Shown here: one piece after another, positions 1 through 10,500 of the stretch | How positions within the stretch are numbered: the first letter of the stretch is position 1 | Layout: each line of letters opens with the position of its first letter | Source: Isochrysis galbana | Lineage: Eukaryota; Haptophyta; Isochrysidales; Isochrysidaceae | Direction: 5' to 3' | Length of the DNA stretch: 64,000 nt | Assembly: GCA_018136815.1 (NCBI GenBank) | Contig: CM030931.1 | Span: 2,905,801-2,969,800, forward strand | Program-made: the position numbers and the translations under genes | The notes under the pieces: model-generated | The model's database searches: none | Seen by the model: only the letters and a program-made list of their open reading frames with translations | Told to the model about the DNA's origin: nothing

Positions 1-1
1 C

Positions 2-871
2 CGCATAGACATAGAGGAAACACTACACGCCATAAGGAGCATCGGCCCAGGCAAAAGTGCGGGCCCGGACGGGATCCCGGCGGAAGTTTATAAGGCACAC
101 GAAAAGATAGCCGCACGGATATTAACTCAACTTTATAACATGGCACTTGATAAGGGTACACTAGCGTACACGATGCGAGAAGGCGATATTATATTGCTAT
201 ACAAAAAAGGAGATGCGCGCGATCCGCGAAACTATAGGCCCATTACGCTACTGCAAAGCGACTATAAAATACTCGCTAAAATTTTGACGAGCAGGCTGAG
301 CAAAGTCATAGGCAAGATAATATCGGAAAACCAACTAGGATTCGTGCCGAGAAGACTCATCAGCGAAGCCACACACCTCCTCCAGCTCACTAGAGCGTAC
401 TTGGACGAAACCGGAGACCCCGGACTACTCCTAGCCCTTGATTGGGAGAAGGCCTTCGACAGAGTTAGCTGGGCCTTCTATCATCTCGCCCTCACTCTAC
501 TCAACTTCGGACCGGACTTCCAAACGCTAGCGAAAACGCTCACTAGCGAGGAAGCCCGACCTGTACGCACTATTAAAACTAACGGCGGACGAAGCTACCC
601 CTTCACCGTGGGAAGTGGCATGCCGCAAGGATGCCCGCTCTCCCCACTCACCTTCCTTCTCGCTACGGAGGCGCTCACTCGCGCCATCAACGGAGATGAG
701 GACATCAACGGCGTGGACTTAAACGGCTACAGCCTAAAGATAAGTCAATTCGCGGACGATACGGCACTGATAGCCCGGGACTACAAAAGCCTCCAAAGAT
801 GCACCTTCATAGATGCGTCGGTCGGACGGGCCCTAGCAAATGAAGCAGCCAAATCAGCGTGCCCACAATAG
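2..871 (+). mobile_element. LINE-type reverse transcriptase fragment, cut by the window edge
   Basis: The frame is open from base 2, so the 5' end lies outside the window. It encodes the core of a non-LTR retrotransposon reverse transcriptase. Visible landmarks are GPGKSAGPDGIPAEVYK near the start, RPITLL, motif A in LLALDWEKAFDRVSW (catalytic Asp), motif B GMPQGCPLSP and motif C FADDTAL. Similarity stops near base 800, soon after motif C, and the frame closes at 871, so the thumb, any 3' zinc knuckle and the tail are missing. Codon use is more AT-rich than in the host genes. A LINE 3' portion on the same strand at 62310-63239 could belong to the same family, but the two pieces do not overlap and this cannot be tested here. 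Confidence 0.9.
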
Positions 872-2152
872 CGTGACATCGGGTCGAAATCAACCTTGGC
901 GTTACGCCAAGATTCCAAATCCCATTTGGCACCCTCGGGATGACCGAGGTTGTCCGCAGGCCCCTTCGAGCCCTGTAGCCGATCTGCTGACCGGCCGCGC
1001 CTGCCGAGAGAGACGCCAACTCTGACTTTTCAGCCAGGGAAGCTTGCTGCGAGGCGGGTGTGGGCTGGGGCGGGGTCAGGTGCTGGGTATGGCACACCCA
1101 GGCCAAGGCCGGGCGGGGGGCTCGCGCTGCGCGCGCGCTGCTCGCACCTGGCTTCTGGCGCTCGTCTGCGCGCTGCGAAGGGGGGGGAGTGCGAGAACGA
1201 CCTGGAGGCGAGCGCGGCGAGCGTGAAGGGGCACATCGCGGCAGGCAGCGTGGGGGGGGCTTACCTTTGGTGTTGGCCGCGCGAGTACACCCCTGTGGCA
1301 AGCTGGGCTGCCAGAGAGGAGTGGGGGAAGGGGGGGAGGGGAGCGCGCGCGGCGGGCCTCCGCGGCCGCTGCAGCGGCTAAGTCCCCGGTACCCGGGGAG
1401 ATAGCCGCTGGAGCGAGCCCATATTGTCACCTTTCGGCACCAGAACCTCACACTGTGTGAGCTTTCTGGTTCACTGTCACTCTGCGGGACCTGCGGGCTG
1501 AGAAGGAGGAGAGGGATCAGGAAGAGCTTGAGGCTGCGGCCTTAGTGCAACAGAAGAAGAAAGCCCGAGTGGAACGTGCTAACGACGACACAGAGCGCGC
1601 CCGGGCTCGCTCGGCCGCATTTTCGATGTGTGAGTTTGCGTGCGGGTGCGACGTGCGACGTTGTCCCGTGTCCATGGTCGGGATGGAAGCGTTGTCCAAA
1701 GTGTGGACCGAAGCGTGGGTTGTGCAAGGTTAGGGAGTGTGTGGCGGCTCGCAGGGGCAGTACCTATGGAGATGAGGCGGGCTCCAGCGCTCAGCACGCG
1801 CAAGAGGCCGCGGAAGAGGTCGAGTCCGGTGTCCCCGATGTCTCGGAGTGATTGTGCTGGGAGAGGAGAGAGGAGCTCGCTGCCGTGAGGCGTGTGAGTG
1901 CGATTCGAGCACGGCTCCTGCGGGTGGTCAAGAATTGGCGATTTCTCTTTTGCTCGGCGCAGGGTGTGTGTGGACCATGCCCCTGATGCCTCTATGAGCC
2001 CCCTAGCACCTTCCAGCTCTTTTTCATAGGAGCTTATAAAAAACGTTGTTGAGTGAGAAGCCCTAGCCTCTACGATAGAACTCAACTCGTCCAACAGGAA
2101 GAAGCGGAGAGCAGGCGGGCGGGTCTGCCGTGAAGAGGCGGGCCTGCCCTCG
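872..2152. other. Intergenic, no gene recognised
   Basis: GC-rich sequence with several overlapping short frames on both strands and no recognisable domain. Around 1180-1370 it contains long G runs. The 150 bases before the glycosyltransferase start are pyrimidine/purine mixed and show no obvious promoter element. Confidence 0.5.
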
Positions 2153-3343
2153 ATGGTGGAAAAGGCCGGTCCTCTGTTGCTCAAGGGCCTCTCTGCTTCT
2201 TCTTCATGGGCGCGCTCGCCGCCTCTCTGGCCCCGCGGCGCCCCAGCCGAGTACAGCCTTTCCTCAGCAACGGTGCTCCACCGGACTCTTGTGCGGGAGC
2301 TGCCCAGCGAGAGAAGCTCGAACGTGGTGCTCTCGCTGGCGGTCCATGCGCAAAATTTGCAGCTTCTGCCCTTCTGCGCCACGCTGCGCGCAGTTCTTCC
2401 CACCACGCGAGATGCAGAGGCGGTCCTCTTCGTCTCGCGCGAAGACTCTGCGGAGCGCGAGCGATTCTGCGCACATTTCGGCGTCTTCTGCATCACAGTG
2501 CCACCCAAGGGCAACGACGAGCTGAAGCATACCTTCGAGCGGTACGTCTACAAACTCGCTGTCGTCGAGAGCAAAGAGATCAATCCTGGCTGGAAAAACT
2601 ACTTGTTTCTGGACGCCACCGACATCTACTTCCAAGTGGACCCCTTTGGGCCGCTGGCAGCAACATCCAATCACCCAACTCTCTTCCTGGCACGCGAGGA
2701 GCACTGGAAGACGTTGCGTGCGGACTTTTATCACCAGCGCTGGCTCGAGTGCCAGGGCGGTGGGAAATCGGTGTGGGAGCACGTCTCCGGCGCTGCCCCA
2801 CTGCTGAATTCCGGCACCGTGGGCGTGACAACGCGTGAAGGCGCCCTCGCCTTTCTGCGACACTTCGTTTTCGTGCTCCTCAGAGTCAAAGACGAGATAC
2901 GCAGCCAGCCAAGGTGGTGCTCGGCCGACCAGGGCGTCCTGAATCTAATCGCCTATTCGAATCACAGCGCGTATAGCCTGCGCAGGGCAGCGCCCATGTT
3001 GCAACAACAGCATTATTTGTCCATTGTCAATGATCGTCATCAGATTACGCTCATTGATGAGCACAGCGGGATGTGGTTGAACGTCATGGGCTGTGATGTG
3101 GAGGGTCGGCTGAGGCAATTGGACGATCCTGTCGACCGCTCGCGAAAGATTTACGCATACGCAAAGGCTTGTCCCGCGAGCACTCCAGCGGCGATTGTGC
3201 ACCACTGGGCACGAGCGAATCTGCCACCATTGCCTAGGCATGCCTCTGCTCAAGCGATGTGTTTGGCTCTTTGCAATTCGACGATAGCCTGCACATCAAG
3301 GACTCCAGCCAACTGTCCTGGACTATTGGATCTTGCGATGTGA
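2153..3343 (+). CDS. Putative GT-A-fold glycosyltransferase, 396 aa
   Basis: This single open frame reads like a nucleotide-diphospho-sugar transferase domain. Residues about 60-110 (NVVLSLAVHAQNLQLLPFC, then AVLFVSRED) resemble the first Rossmann half. YLFLDATDIYFQVDPFGPL near residue 150 carries a DxD-like metal and sugar-nucleotide motif. LLNSGTVGVTTREGALAFL and CSADQGVLNLIAY near residues 220-265 match the acceptor half of GT-A enzymes that have a D-Q-G-x-x-N element. No confident signal peptide or membrane anchor is seen, so an upstream exon could be missing; the ATG at 2153 is simply the first in frame. The C-terminal 60 residues are Cys-rich. Donor sugar and acceptor cannot be inferred. 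The fold assignment is fairly secure and the exact CAZy family is not. Confidence 0.65.
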   Translation: MVEKAGPLLLKGLSASSSWARSPPLWPRGAPAEYSLSSATVLHRTLVRELPSERSSNVVLSLAVHAQNLQLLPFCATLRAVLPTTRDAEAVLFVSREDSAERERFCAHFGVFCITVPPKGNDELKHTFERYVYKLAVVESKEINPGWKNYLFLDATDIYFQVDPFGPLAATSNHPTLFLAREEHWKTLRADFYHQRWLECQGGGKSVWEHVSGAAPLLNSGTVGVTTREGALAFLRHFVFVLLRVKDEIRSQPRWCSADQGVLNLIAYSNHSAYSLRRAAPMLQQQHYLSIVNDRHQITLIDEHSGMWLNVMGCDVEGRLRQLDDPVDRSRKIYAYAKACPASTPAAIVHHWARANLPPLPRHASAQAMCLALCNSTIACTSRTPANCPGLLDLAM

Positions 3344-3542
3344 AAGGCGTAGCGTGAGCTGAAGCCTCAGGATATGCATCAAAGCTCATGCTTGCTCATG
3401 CCACCGCCATCATTTCTGCTATGACTAGTGGCCACGGGTGTTGGAAAAAATCTTGAAGATTCAGGGCTATCCGTCGCCGAGGATGCAGGGGAAAGGATGG
3501 CGAAGAAGGTGCAGTGCTGCACTGGTGTTTGAAGTTTGTTTT
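3344..3542. other. 3' flank of the glycosyltransferase gene
   Basis: No gene seen. A stretch near 3445-3480 (GAAAAAATCTTGAAGATTC followed by GGGCTA) resembles sequence near 35680-35720, which suggests a dispersed repeat in 3' flanks. Confidence 0.35.
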
Positions 3543-4000
3543 CGCAACCTACTTTTTAAAAGCAGGGGTCAATGGGGGCCTCGTGCCCCCCTCCCTCCAT
3601 CGCAGACACCTCCTCGGTGGGCCTGCACAACCATCCTTAGCCCCTGCCTCTTACCTGCTGGCAGGGGCGGCTGAGCAATCAACACAACTGTCCAGACTCT
3701 CGCCGGGCGCGCGCCGCGCGCCGCAATCATTCGCCTGCACTGAACCCCATTGTATTGACCCCGCCCCTCACCACTGAGCCACATACCACCCGAGCTGCAA
3801 GGAAGGCACCTAGGGTCGGCGAGGCGAGCGAGGGAGAGGGAGAGGCAAGAGATGCTGCAGGGCACTGCCCCACCCACCCTCCACTGCCCCTGAGCTGCCC
3901 CAGCTAGCCCTCTGGGTGGACCCGAGGGACCGCCCAGAGGGGGGCCATGGCGCGCGCAACGCGCTGCAGGAGAGCGAAGAGAACCACAAGAAAAGAACAA
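3543..4000 (+). repeat. Dispersed retroposon family R, 5' portion (copy 1)
   Basis: About 440 bp starting CAACCTACTTTTTAAAAGCAG closely match 39000-39435 and, more distantly, the minus strand of 55702-55260. The copies share the opening GGTCAATGGGGGCC, the block with CCCCAGCCTCCACTGCCCC-like wording, and CCCTCTGGG. The left flank TTTGTTTT (3535-3542) recurs at 4201-4208. This could be a short target-site duplication bounding a roughly 660-bp insertion, but eight bases are weak evidence. Confidence 0.6.
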
Positions 4001-4792
4001 CAAAAAACCGACGCGATTCGACATACAACCGAGGCAATCCGCAATCCTCACGCTTGCTTGCGATATATGCGCGGGGCGGGCGACACCTCGTGCGACAGAT
4101 GAATGCCGCAAAAGCGCGGCGTTGGTTGAAAAAAAAGACGCGAGAAGCGGGGGCTGAGACCCCCCAGGGGCACGAAGTGTCACATACGTAGACGTTTACA
4201 TTTGTTTTGCCAGGTCTGCCACAGCCCACCCCTCGCACTTGGCCCGGCGTAGTGCACGCCCCCCCCCCCCTACCAAAGACAAAGGTAATGAAGGGGGTAG
4301 TGTAAAGGGTGTGAGTAGGGCGGTCAAACAGCAAACGGCTATTTTAACTTCTAAGGGTGAAAATTGACCAAGTCCAAGTCTAAGTAAGTCAATCAAGATT
4401 GAGGATTCATCACGAGATTTTTAGATATAGTGACCGGATCCTAGCTGGTAGCTGGGAAACAGCCGGGGCTTCTCCAAACACGGGAAACACAGCCTGTGTT
4501 TGGGTTTCGTAGAATACACAGCCAAACACACTCCCAAACACAGCGGACATATAAATAACATATAAATGCATGGTCCTCTTTCGTCTTTCGACGGAACTTA
4601 ACCTTGAGAGTCGCCCACCTTAACCATTTTCAAAAAAATGTTCATGTCGGCGCAAGACATCACAGGGGGCAACTTTCCCCCAGTTGGAGCGACCTCTCCT
4701 CTAGATGTCTAGATGTCTAAGGTCTAAGGGTCAAGGGTCAAACCAAGACCCCATGCATAGAAATGGGTCTTGGTTTGAAAGACAAAGTGTTA
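4001..4792. other. Intergenic with transposon-end remnants
   Basis: No gene is recognised. A solitary TAGGGCGGTCAAACAGC end lies at 4316-4332; the same end opens the element at 4793. At 4573-4600 a GACGGAAC terminus resembles ends at 35578-35605 and 42212-42240. The block TACCAAAGACAAAGG (4271-4285) followed by G-rich sequence recurs near 49380, which points to another dispersed repeat. Confidence 0.5.
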
Positions 4793-5452
4793 GGGCGGTC
4801 AAACAGTGTTTTTTTATTAGGGGTGAAAAAATGACCATCTCAGAATTGAGGAAATTTGAGGATTTTTTTCGGGAGAAAGTTCCCAATACACCCAACTAGC
4901 ACATATCCGGGGCCCATTAGGACCCGGACCCCCCCCTTGGGCCCCCACAACAAAACGTAATCGAAAACAGACAAAAGACGCTAAAATCGCAAAAGCTTGA
5001 AAAGCTCAACTTCGAACCGATGCCGGGCGCGCTGCGTGCCCGTTTTCGACGATCCATCCGGATGGGGGACCCCACCAGATACCAAATACGCATAGCCCAC
5101 CCGGATGGTCACGCCAATCGGGCAGGCCGCGCGCCGAACCCTCGTCGAAATCACCCATCCGCCGACCGAGCCCATTGAACGTTGAGCCGTCGCCGAGGGA
5201 GGCCCGGAGAGCCCAACTTCGAACCGATGCCGGGCGCGCTGCGTGCCCGTTTTCGACGATCCATCCGGATGGGGACCCAATGTGAGCGGGAGCCACAGCC
5301 AACGAACTCACAGATGACTGTGAGTGGCAGTATGGCTCCCGCAAGAGCTCGCAATGGCGAGCCCGGTGATGCCGTGCCGCAAGCGATCAGCCAGCGGACT
5401 ATTCGCGGACTGAGTGGCGCCGCCGCTTGGATCGGTGGGGTAGAGTCATTGC

Positions 5453-5492
<40 letters not shown>

Positions 5493-6490
5493 GCCACCCC
5501 CCCCACTGGCCCGTCGCCGCCGCCGCTTTTGCCAATGCTGAAAGGTTTGGCGGCGGACCGCCAAAGGCTCTCTGCCTCTGCTGCCCACCGGAGATCGACG
5601 GACGCCGCATCGGCTCCGCGGTCTATGGCTCTCCTTGACTTCATGTCAAGTATTGCCAAGACCTTGGAGTGCGCCTTGGCTGCGCGAGCTCCGCGTGCCA
5701 GGAGCGCTTTCGTCGCGCCGTCGCGCGTCATTGGCAGTATGGGTTGATTCCCAATACCGCCTGCCAAGCCCACCACCCAGCGGCAGAAGATGATTTCTGC
5801 TTTGGGTGGTGGGTTCCCGCCAGATGCGCTGTGAGGCGCTCTGGCAAGATCTTGGGCTTTTCTGCTCGCTGCAGAGTAGAGAGCTACGACGTGGCCCGTC
5901 CTGAGGCCGCCCACGGGTCTTGCCTCATCGATCAGCGCCGAATCTGGCACTGTCAGAGAGAGGAGGGCCGCGAGGGCAGCCTCAACGCGGAGGCTCGTCA
6001 GCCACGCGTGGACGGCCGCGTCGGTGAGCTGGTCCTGGTTCTCGATGCCGAGTTCGAGTGAGGGCAAATCCTGCGAGGGGCGGGTCGGGATGGTCGGGGC
6101 GGGGTCTGTGGCAGCCAGGTTAGCCGCGTGCGCGCGCTGTGAGGAGCTGGGTGGGCTGCGCGGGCCATGATGCCAGAGGGTCAGGGGGTGGTCGGACTGT
6201 CGGCAGCCCGACACGGCGCTGCATCGGGCGGGAATCAAATGCCGAATGTAGCTCAGATATAAAGGAACCGATCGATCCCCCCGCGGGCGCGACCGCCAAA
6301 TCTTTACGGGTAGAGCGTGAGCGCGCGTGACGGAGGGGGGGAGAGGGGGGGAGAATCGCACCATTTCCTGGCTAAGATTTTCGTGGCGGCAGGTGGCCCC
6401 CCCTGAAGGTTTTTTATTGGGCCTTGCGCCACGGTCAAAAAACACAGCCCAACCCTTACTAATAGTTAAAAAGCCCCTGTTTGACCGCCC
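4793..6490. mobile_element. Non-autonomous DNA transposon with GGGCGGTCAAACAG ends and TA flanks
   Basis: The left end GGGCGGTCAAACAG begins at 4793 after a TA, and its exact inverted copy CTGTTTGACCGCCC ends at 6490 before a TA. The 1698-bp span is therefore bounded by short inverted repeats and a TA target duplication, as in the Tc1/mariner superfamily. No transposase is visible. The interior is a patchwork. Block 4990-5290 contains an internal direct repeat and resembles 63740-63990. 5451-5497 is a GCC microsatellite. 6060-6420 resembles 46083-46590. A long minus-strand frame (6562-5399) crosses the right end and contains no domain I recognise. Solitary left ends of the same family occur at 4318 and 40083. 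Confidence 0.6.
5451..5497. repeat. GCC trinucleotide microsatellite
   Basis: About 15 consecutive GCC units, followed by a C run, inside the TA-flanked element. In frame they would encode poly-Ala or poly-Pro. Confidence 0.9.
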
Positions 6491-6496
6491 TAAAAG

Positions 6497-7099
6497 TGTG
6501 CACCCAGGCAACAAGTAATTGGATACACCCACACAAAGCTGTACTGATAGGAGTGCAGGCAAGATTCCACCACCCTACTACGATCGTCGGACTTTGGAAT
6601 TGACTCCGCATACTTGTGGTTACGACTCACAGAAAAGCAGCGTAAACACGTGTCCACACGACGAATCGTGAGAATACCAATCGCCCCTCCGCCCTCCAAT
6701 AACGTCCCGTTAGCGATTCCGCAGATTGTCCGCCTGGCCCACATGTACATGTCCGCCAAAACCGCACTTGGCGAGCCGACTCAGTACCTCTTTCAGCTCC
6801 CACATGAACGGCCTCCTACCACGGCAGCCATGTCCACTTGGGTGGCCCAAGCTTTGCGGCATTGCGGCATCTCAGCACCGAAAGGTTTCGCGTACCTCGG
6901 TCACTCTATCCGATCGGGGGCATCATCAGCGGCCGAGGCCATCAAGGTGCCACGGATTCGAGGCGACTGGCTGGGCGGCTGGGCGCCAGGCACCTCGACC
7001 AGGGCCAAACATTACATAGACCCGACGGTGGGCCCTTCCACGGAGGCCTTCGCCTTACTCGGCTGGCTACTAGATCATGAGTACCAAATTCATGACTAG
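6497..7099 (+). mobile_element. Tyrosine-recombinase element fossil (Crypton/Ngaro/DIRS-type)
   Basis: An open frame ending at 7099 carries the C-terminal half of a tyrosine recombinase. HSIRSGASSAAEAIKVPRIR gives the catalytic H-x-x-R, LGGW follows, and KHYIDPT supplies the terminal Tyr. This arrangement is common in algal tyrosine-recombinase transposons. The copy is incomplete: no full N-terminal core and no reverse transcriptase accompany it, so it is treated as a fossil. About 60 bp at its left edge (6499-6558) recur inverted at 8499-8560 inside intron 1 of the next gene. Which of the three families it belongs to cannot be settled from this piece. Confidence 0.7.
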
Positions 7100-7152
7100 T
7101 ACTAATCCTTCTTTAATCGCAGCCGCGTACCTTGCTTCTCCGTGGTGTGAAT

Positions 7153-7376
7153 GGCAAATACATCCATTCCGGGCTAGCTAGTCAGTGTGCGTAGTGTGAA
7201 TGTTCGGTTTCACAGTAACCATCGTTCACAGCCGCTCAACTGTCCACGCGCCCGGCTTTCGCTCTCCCACCCTCCCGTCCCGTTCTAGCTGTGCGTGTGC
7301 GTGTAGGGATAAGATTATCACTACAAGGCAAATACATCCATTCCGGGCTAGCTAGTCAGTGTGCGTAGTGTGAATG
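7153..7376 (+). repeat. 50-bp direct repeat pair upstream of the PWI-S9 gene
   Basis: The 50 bases at 7153-7202 (starting GGCAAATACATCCATTCC, ending GTGTGAATG) are repeated without visible change at 7327-7376, 174 bp apart. The second copy ends about 155 bp before the ATG at 7532. They may be split repeats of the neighbouring recombinase element or duplicated promoter sequence. Confidence 0.85.
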
Positions 7377-7531
7377 ATGAGGACGCGTGCGGCGCGAGGG
7401 GCCGTCGCCTCTCGCGCTCCCGCCTCGCCGCGCGTTTGCTCGTGCTCCCACTCGCCTCTCTCGCTCCCACTCGCCGCTCTCACCCGGTGGCATTCTGCGG
7501 GCGGCGGGCGGGCGGCACGCACCTTGAGCCG

Positions 7532-10500
7532 ATGGTACGCTCGGCCGCGGAGGTGCGCGAGTGGGTGCGGCGCAAGGTGACGGCGATGGAGGGCTTTGCA
7601 GACCAGGTCCTGATTGACATGGTCTGCCGACGCGTGGCTGGCCAGCAGGCTGGCTTCGATCGCGCGTTGCTAGAGGCAGACCTGAGGCTGCTGATGGATG
7701 AGCGTGCTGCTGACTTTGCTCTCGCGCTCTCCGACTTCATCGGCACGCACGCAGCTGAGCTGGCCTGTGGCACTGATAAGACGCATGCCACACACGTCGC
7801 TGATGCTGCACAGATGCTCAGCGACATCGGGCTGGATACGACGCGTCCCAAAGAGGCGGTGCAATCGACTCTCACGAGTCCTCGCGCTGATACGCTTCAT
7901 AGGACCGATGAAACGAATTCGGGGTGCGCCGCATCGAGCTCAACGTGTTGCAACGGGGTCGTGACAAATCTATGCAATCAAGACACTGATTGCCAAAGAG
8001 GCACAAGTTCAAGCGGTTCAAAGGCAACAGACCTACATTACCGGACTGGGCCATGTTACTTGAGTGGAGTGGAGGCGATCTCGAGGGGCTGCAGCAATGC
8101 GCGGGCGATCTCGAGCAGCTGCGTGCTGAACGGCACTCAGCATTTGGGCATTCCCGATGCAGCTCTGACTCGATTGCCACCCGTTGAATCGATTAGCGTC
8201 AACGAGGCCAGTCCTCCCGCAACTTCCCGCCACCTTGCAGCTGATGCACCAGTTTCAGTGTCAGACGCATGGTTGGAGGAGGCCATCCTTCCTCTATCCG
8301 TGAAGCCGTGCGCGACCACTTCTGGTGTTACCATTTTTGGTTCAGCTGTCTGTGCAGCAATTTCAGATTTCGAGCCCCCGGCTGCTACAGCGCACGCCAC
8401 ACTAGCTTGCCCCACCCTGTCGGCGGAGGACACGAGACAGCTGCATGAGTAAGTCGTTACACACGCCGCCATCGGAAGCCCCTTTCCCCGCGTTCGTGGC
8501 ACTCCTATCAGTACAGCTTTGTGTGGGTGTATCCAATTACTTGTTGCCTGGGTACACACTTTGCCTTTCAAACCAAGCAGCAAGCCTTTGCCCCGTGCCC
8601 AGGTGGCTAGACGAAGCTGCGCGGCGGTTGTATGGCGAACGTCGGGCCCCAGAAATTGTCGCACGAGTTTCCCTGATCCTTGCGAATCGTCAGCTCTCCT
8701 CTACTGTATTCCAGGTACGTTAGTGGGCGTGTTCGATGAGACAATTGAGAGGATCAGGAGGGAGACATCGCGATGCAAGAGCCGGCTTTCGGTATTGTAC
8801 GTGCTGGGCCCACATCCTCCAAAGGAGTGGCTGGTGCTGTGATTCAAATCATCGTACCGATCTTTATTCATAGTCGGAGCACAAACCGGATTCTCGGCCT
8901 GCTTTCCCAGCCACGGCGACCGTTCTAGGCTGCGCCTTTCTCGGCATTGTAGCACACAATTTTGCTTCGATTTGACCTTCGCCCTACCACATGCTCGATC
9001 TCCATCACACAGGCTGTAGAAGCATCAGCAGAACAAGGTGGATGGCCGCAATCCCTTGAGGAGGTTTCCATGGATAAGGCGCATGAAGCACGTCCTGAAC
9101 GACGGGATGGTTCAGCGGAGCATATCTGCCGACTAGAAGGTCAATCCGGGGTATTCCGTGCCCTATCGCAACTGCCGGCGTCGCACCGCTCCCTCCTTGA
9201 CGCACAGACCCTTGGCTTCATTGGCCAACTGTGGCGAGCACTCAAGGTGGATGAGCCCCACACGGCCGCCGCGCTCCTCGAGCCACCTCCATTGCAGTCC
9301 GAGCCCAACTCCCCTCCGGCCATGCCAAACCCTCCACTATACAACCTCTTCACCTCCAGCACTATGTCTCACGAAGTCACTAGAATCTGTGAGTCAGCTA
9401 ACGGGTCTACAATGGCGCTTGATAACTATGGTGGTGCGCCGTCCGTTGGATGCGTGTGGGACATGGCGTCGGTGCGCTGCTGGATGGAGGAGCGAGTCTT
9501 GCGGTTGCAGGGTTTCGCAGATCAGGTGGTCGTCGACGCCATCTCCCGCCGACTTGAGGCGCACACGCCAGCGCACTCTCTCCCCAAGCACAGGCTCGGT
9601 AGCCAGTGGCCCTTGCGCAGTCGCGGAACCGTTGACAGAGCCACCGCTGAGATGGAGCTTCAGACCGCTGCCGCAGCCGCGGCAGCTGAGCTCGATGTGC
9701 CGTCTCTCATATCCTACGCTGCTCTCTTCCTTGAGTCTGGGGCCAATGCATTTGTGTACGATCTCGTTGACTTTTTGAGCTCGGCAGCGGCAGCAGCATC
9801 GCCGTCGGCCACCCCGTTTGGATTACAGGGTGACCTGAGCGGTGATGCCACAGCAAGATCGATGGCATCAGGCCTGCCGAAAGGCGTGGTTGAGTGGTGC
9901 GATCCATCGCGCATCAATGGAAGAGTATTTTTCGTCTCGAGTGTTGCCGATGGAGCGCTCGTTGTCACCCGCACTGCGGCGCGCGATGGGCGTGCATATT
10001 TCCTGCGTGCTGAAGCAGGCCATGTGGCTCGGCTCCCTCGCTTGCTCCCATGCACGCTCCATGACCTAAGAAACGTCTGGCGTGCTCCAAACGGCGCGCT
10101 CCTCCGATTGGGTGATGCGCTGGTGCTGCTGCACGCCTCAGGCACGATGTCTCCTGTTGTCGATGCCCCCCTACACACACGCGAGCTCGATGCCGCATGG
10201 CCGGAAGATGGCTCGCTCTCCCTTGCCGTTCTCGTTGCGACACCGTCCAAGCCTAGTTCTCCAGTTGTGTCGCCATCCTCACCCGACGTGGTCGAACTTC
10301 GCCGGTTCACGGCCATTACCGGTTGGCAGCGCATCTGCGAGGTGGATCCCAAGGCTGATCGGCTGACTCTCTCCTATGGAGGTCAACACTGCGGCTGGCG
10401 CGTTCGTGCAGGGGAGCACGGTCACGGGTCTGAATTTTTCGTCGCAGAACTCCGCCAAAATTCGCAGCCCAGGGCTGTGACGGAGGGCGCGGGCCAATGC

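Noticed and set aside
5399-6562. 387-aa minus-strand frame
   Set aside because: It crosses the right end of the TA-flanked element and a GCC microsatellite, and shows no domain; a single gene is unlikely.
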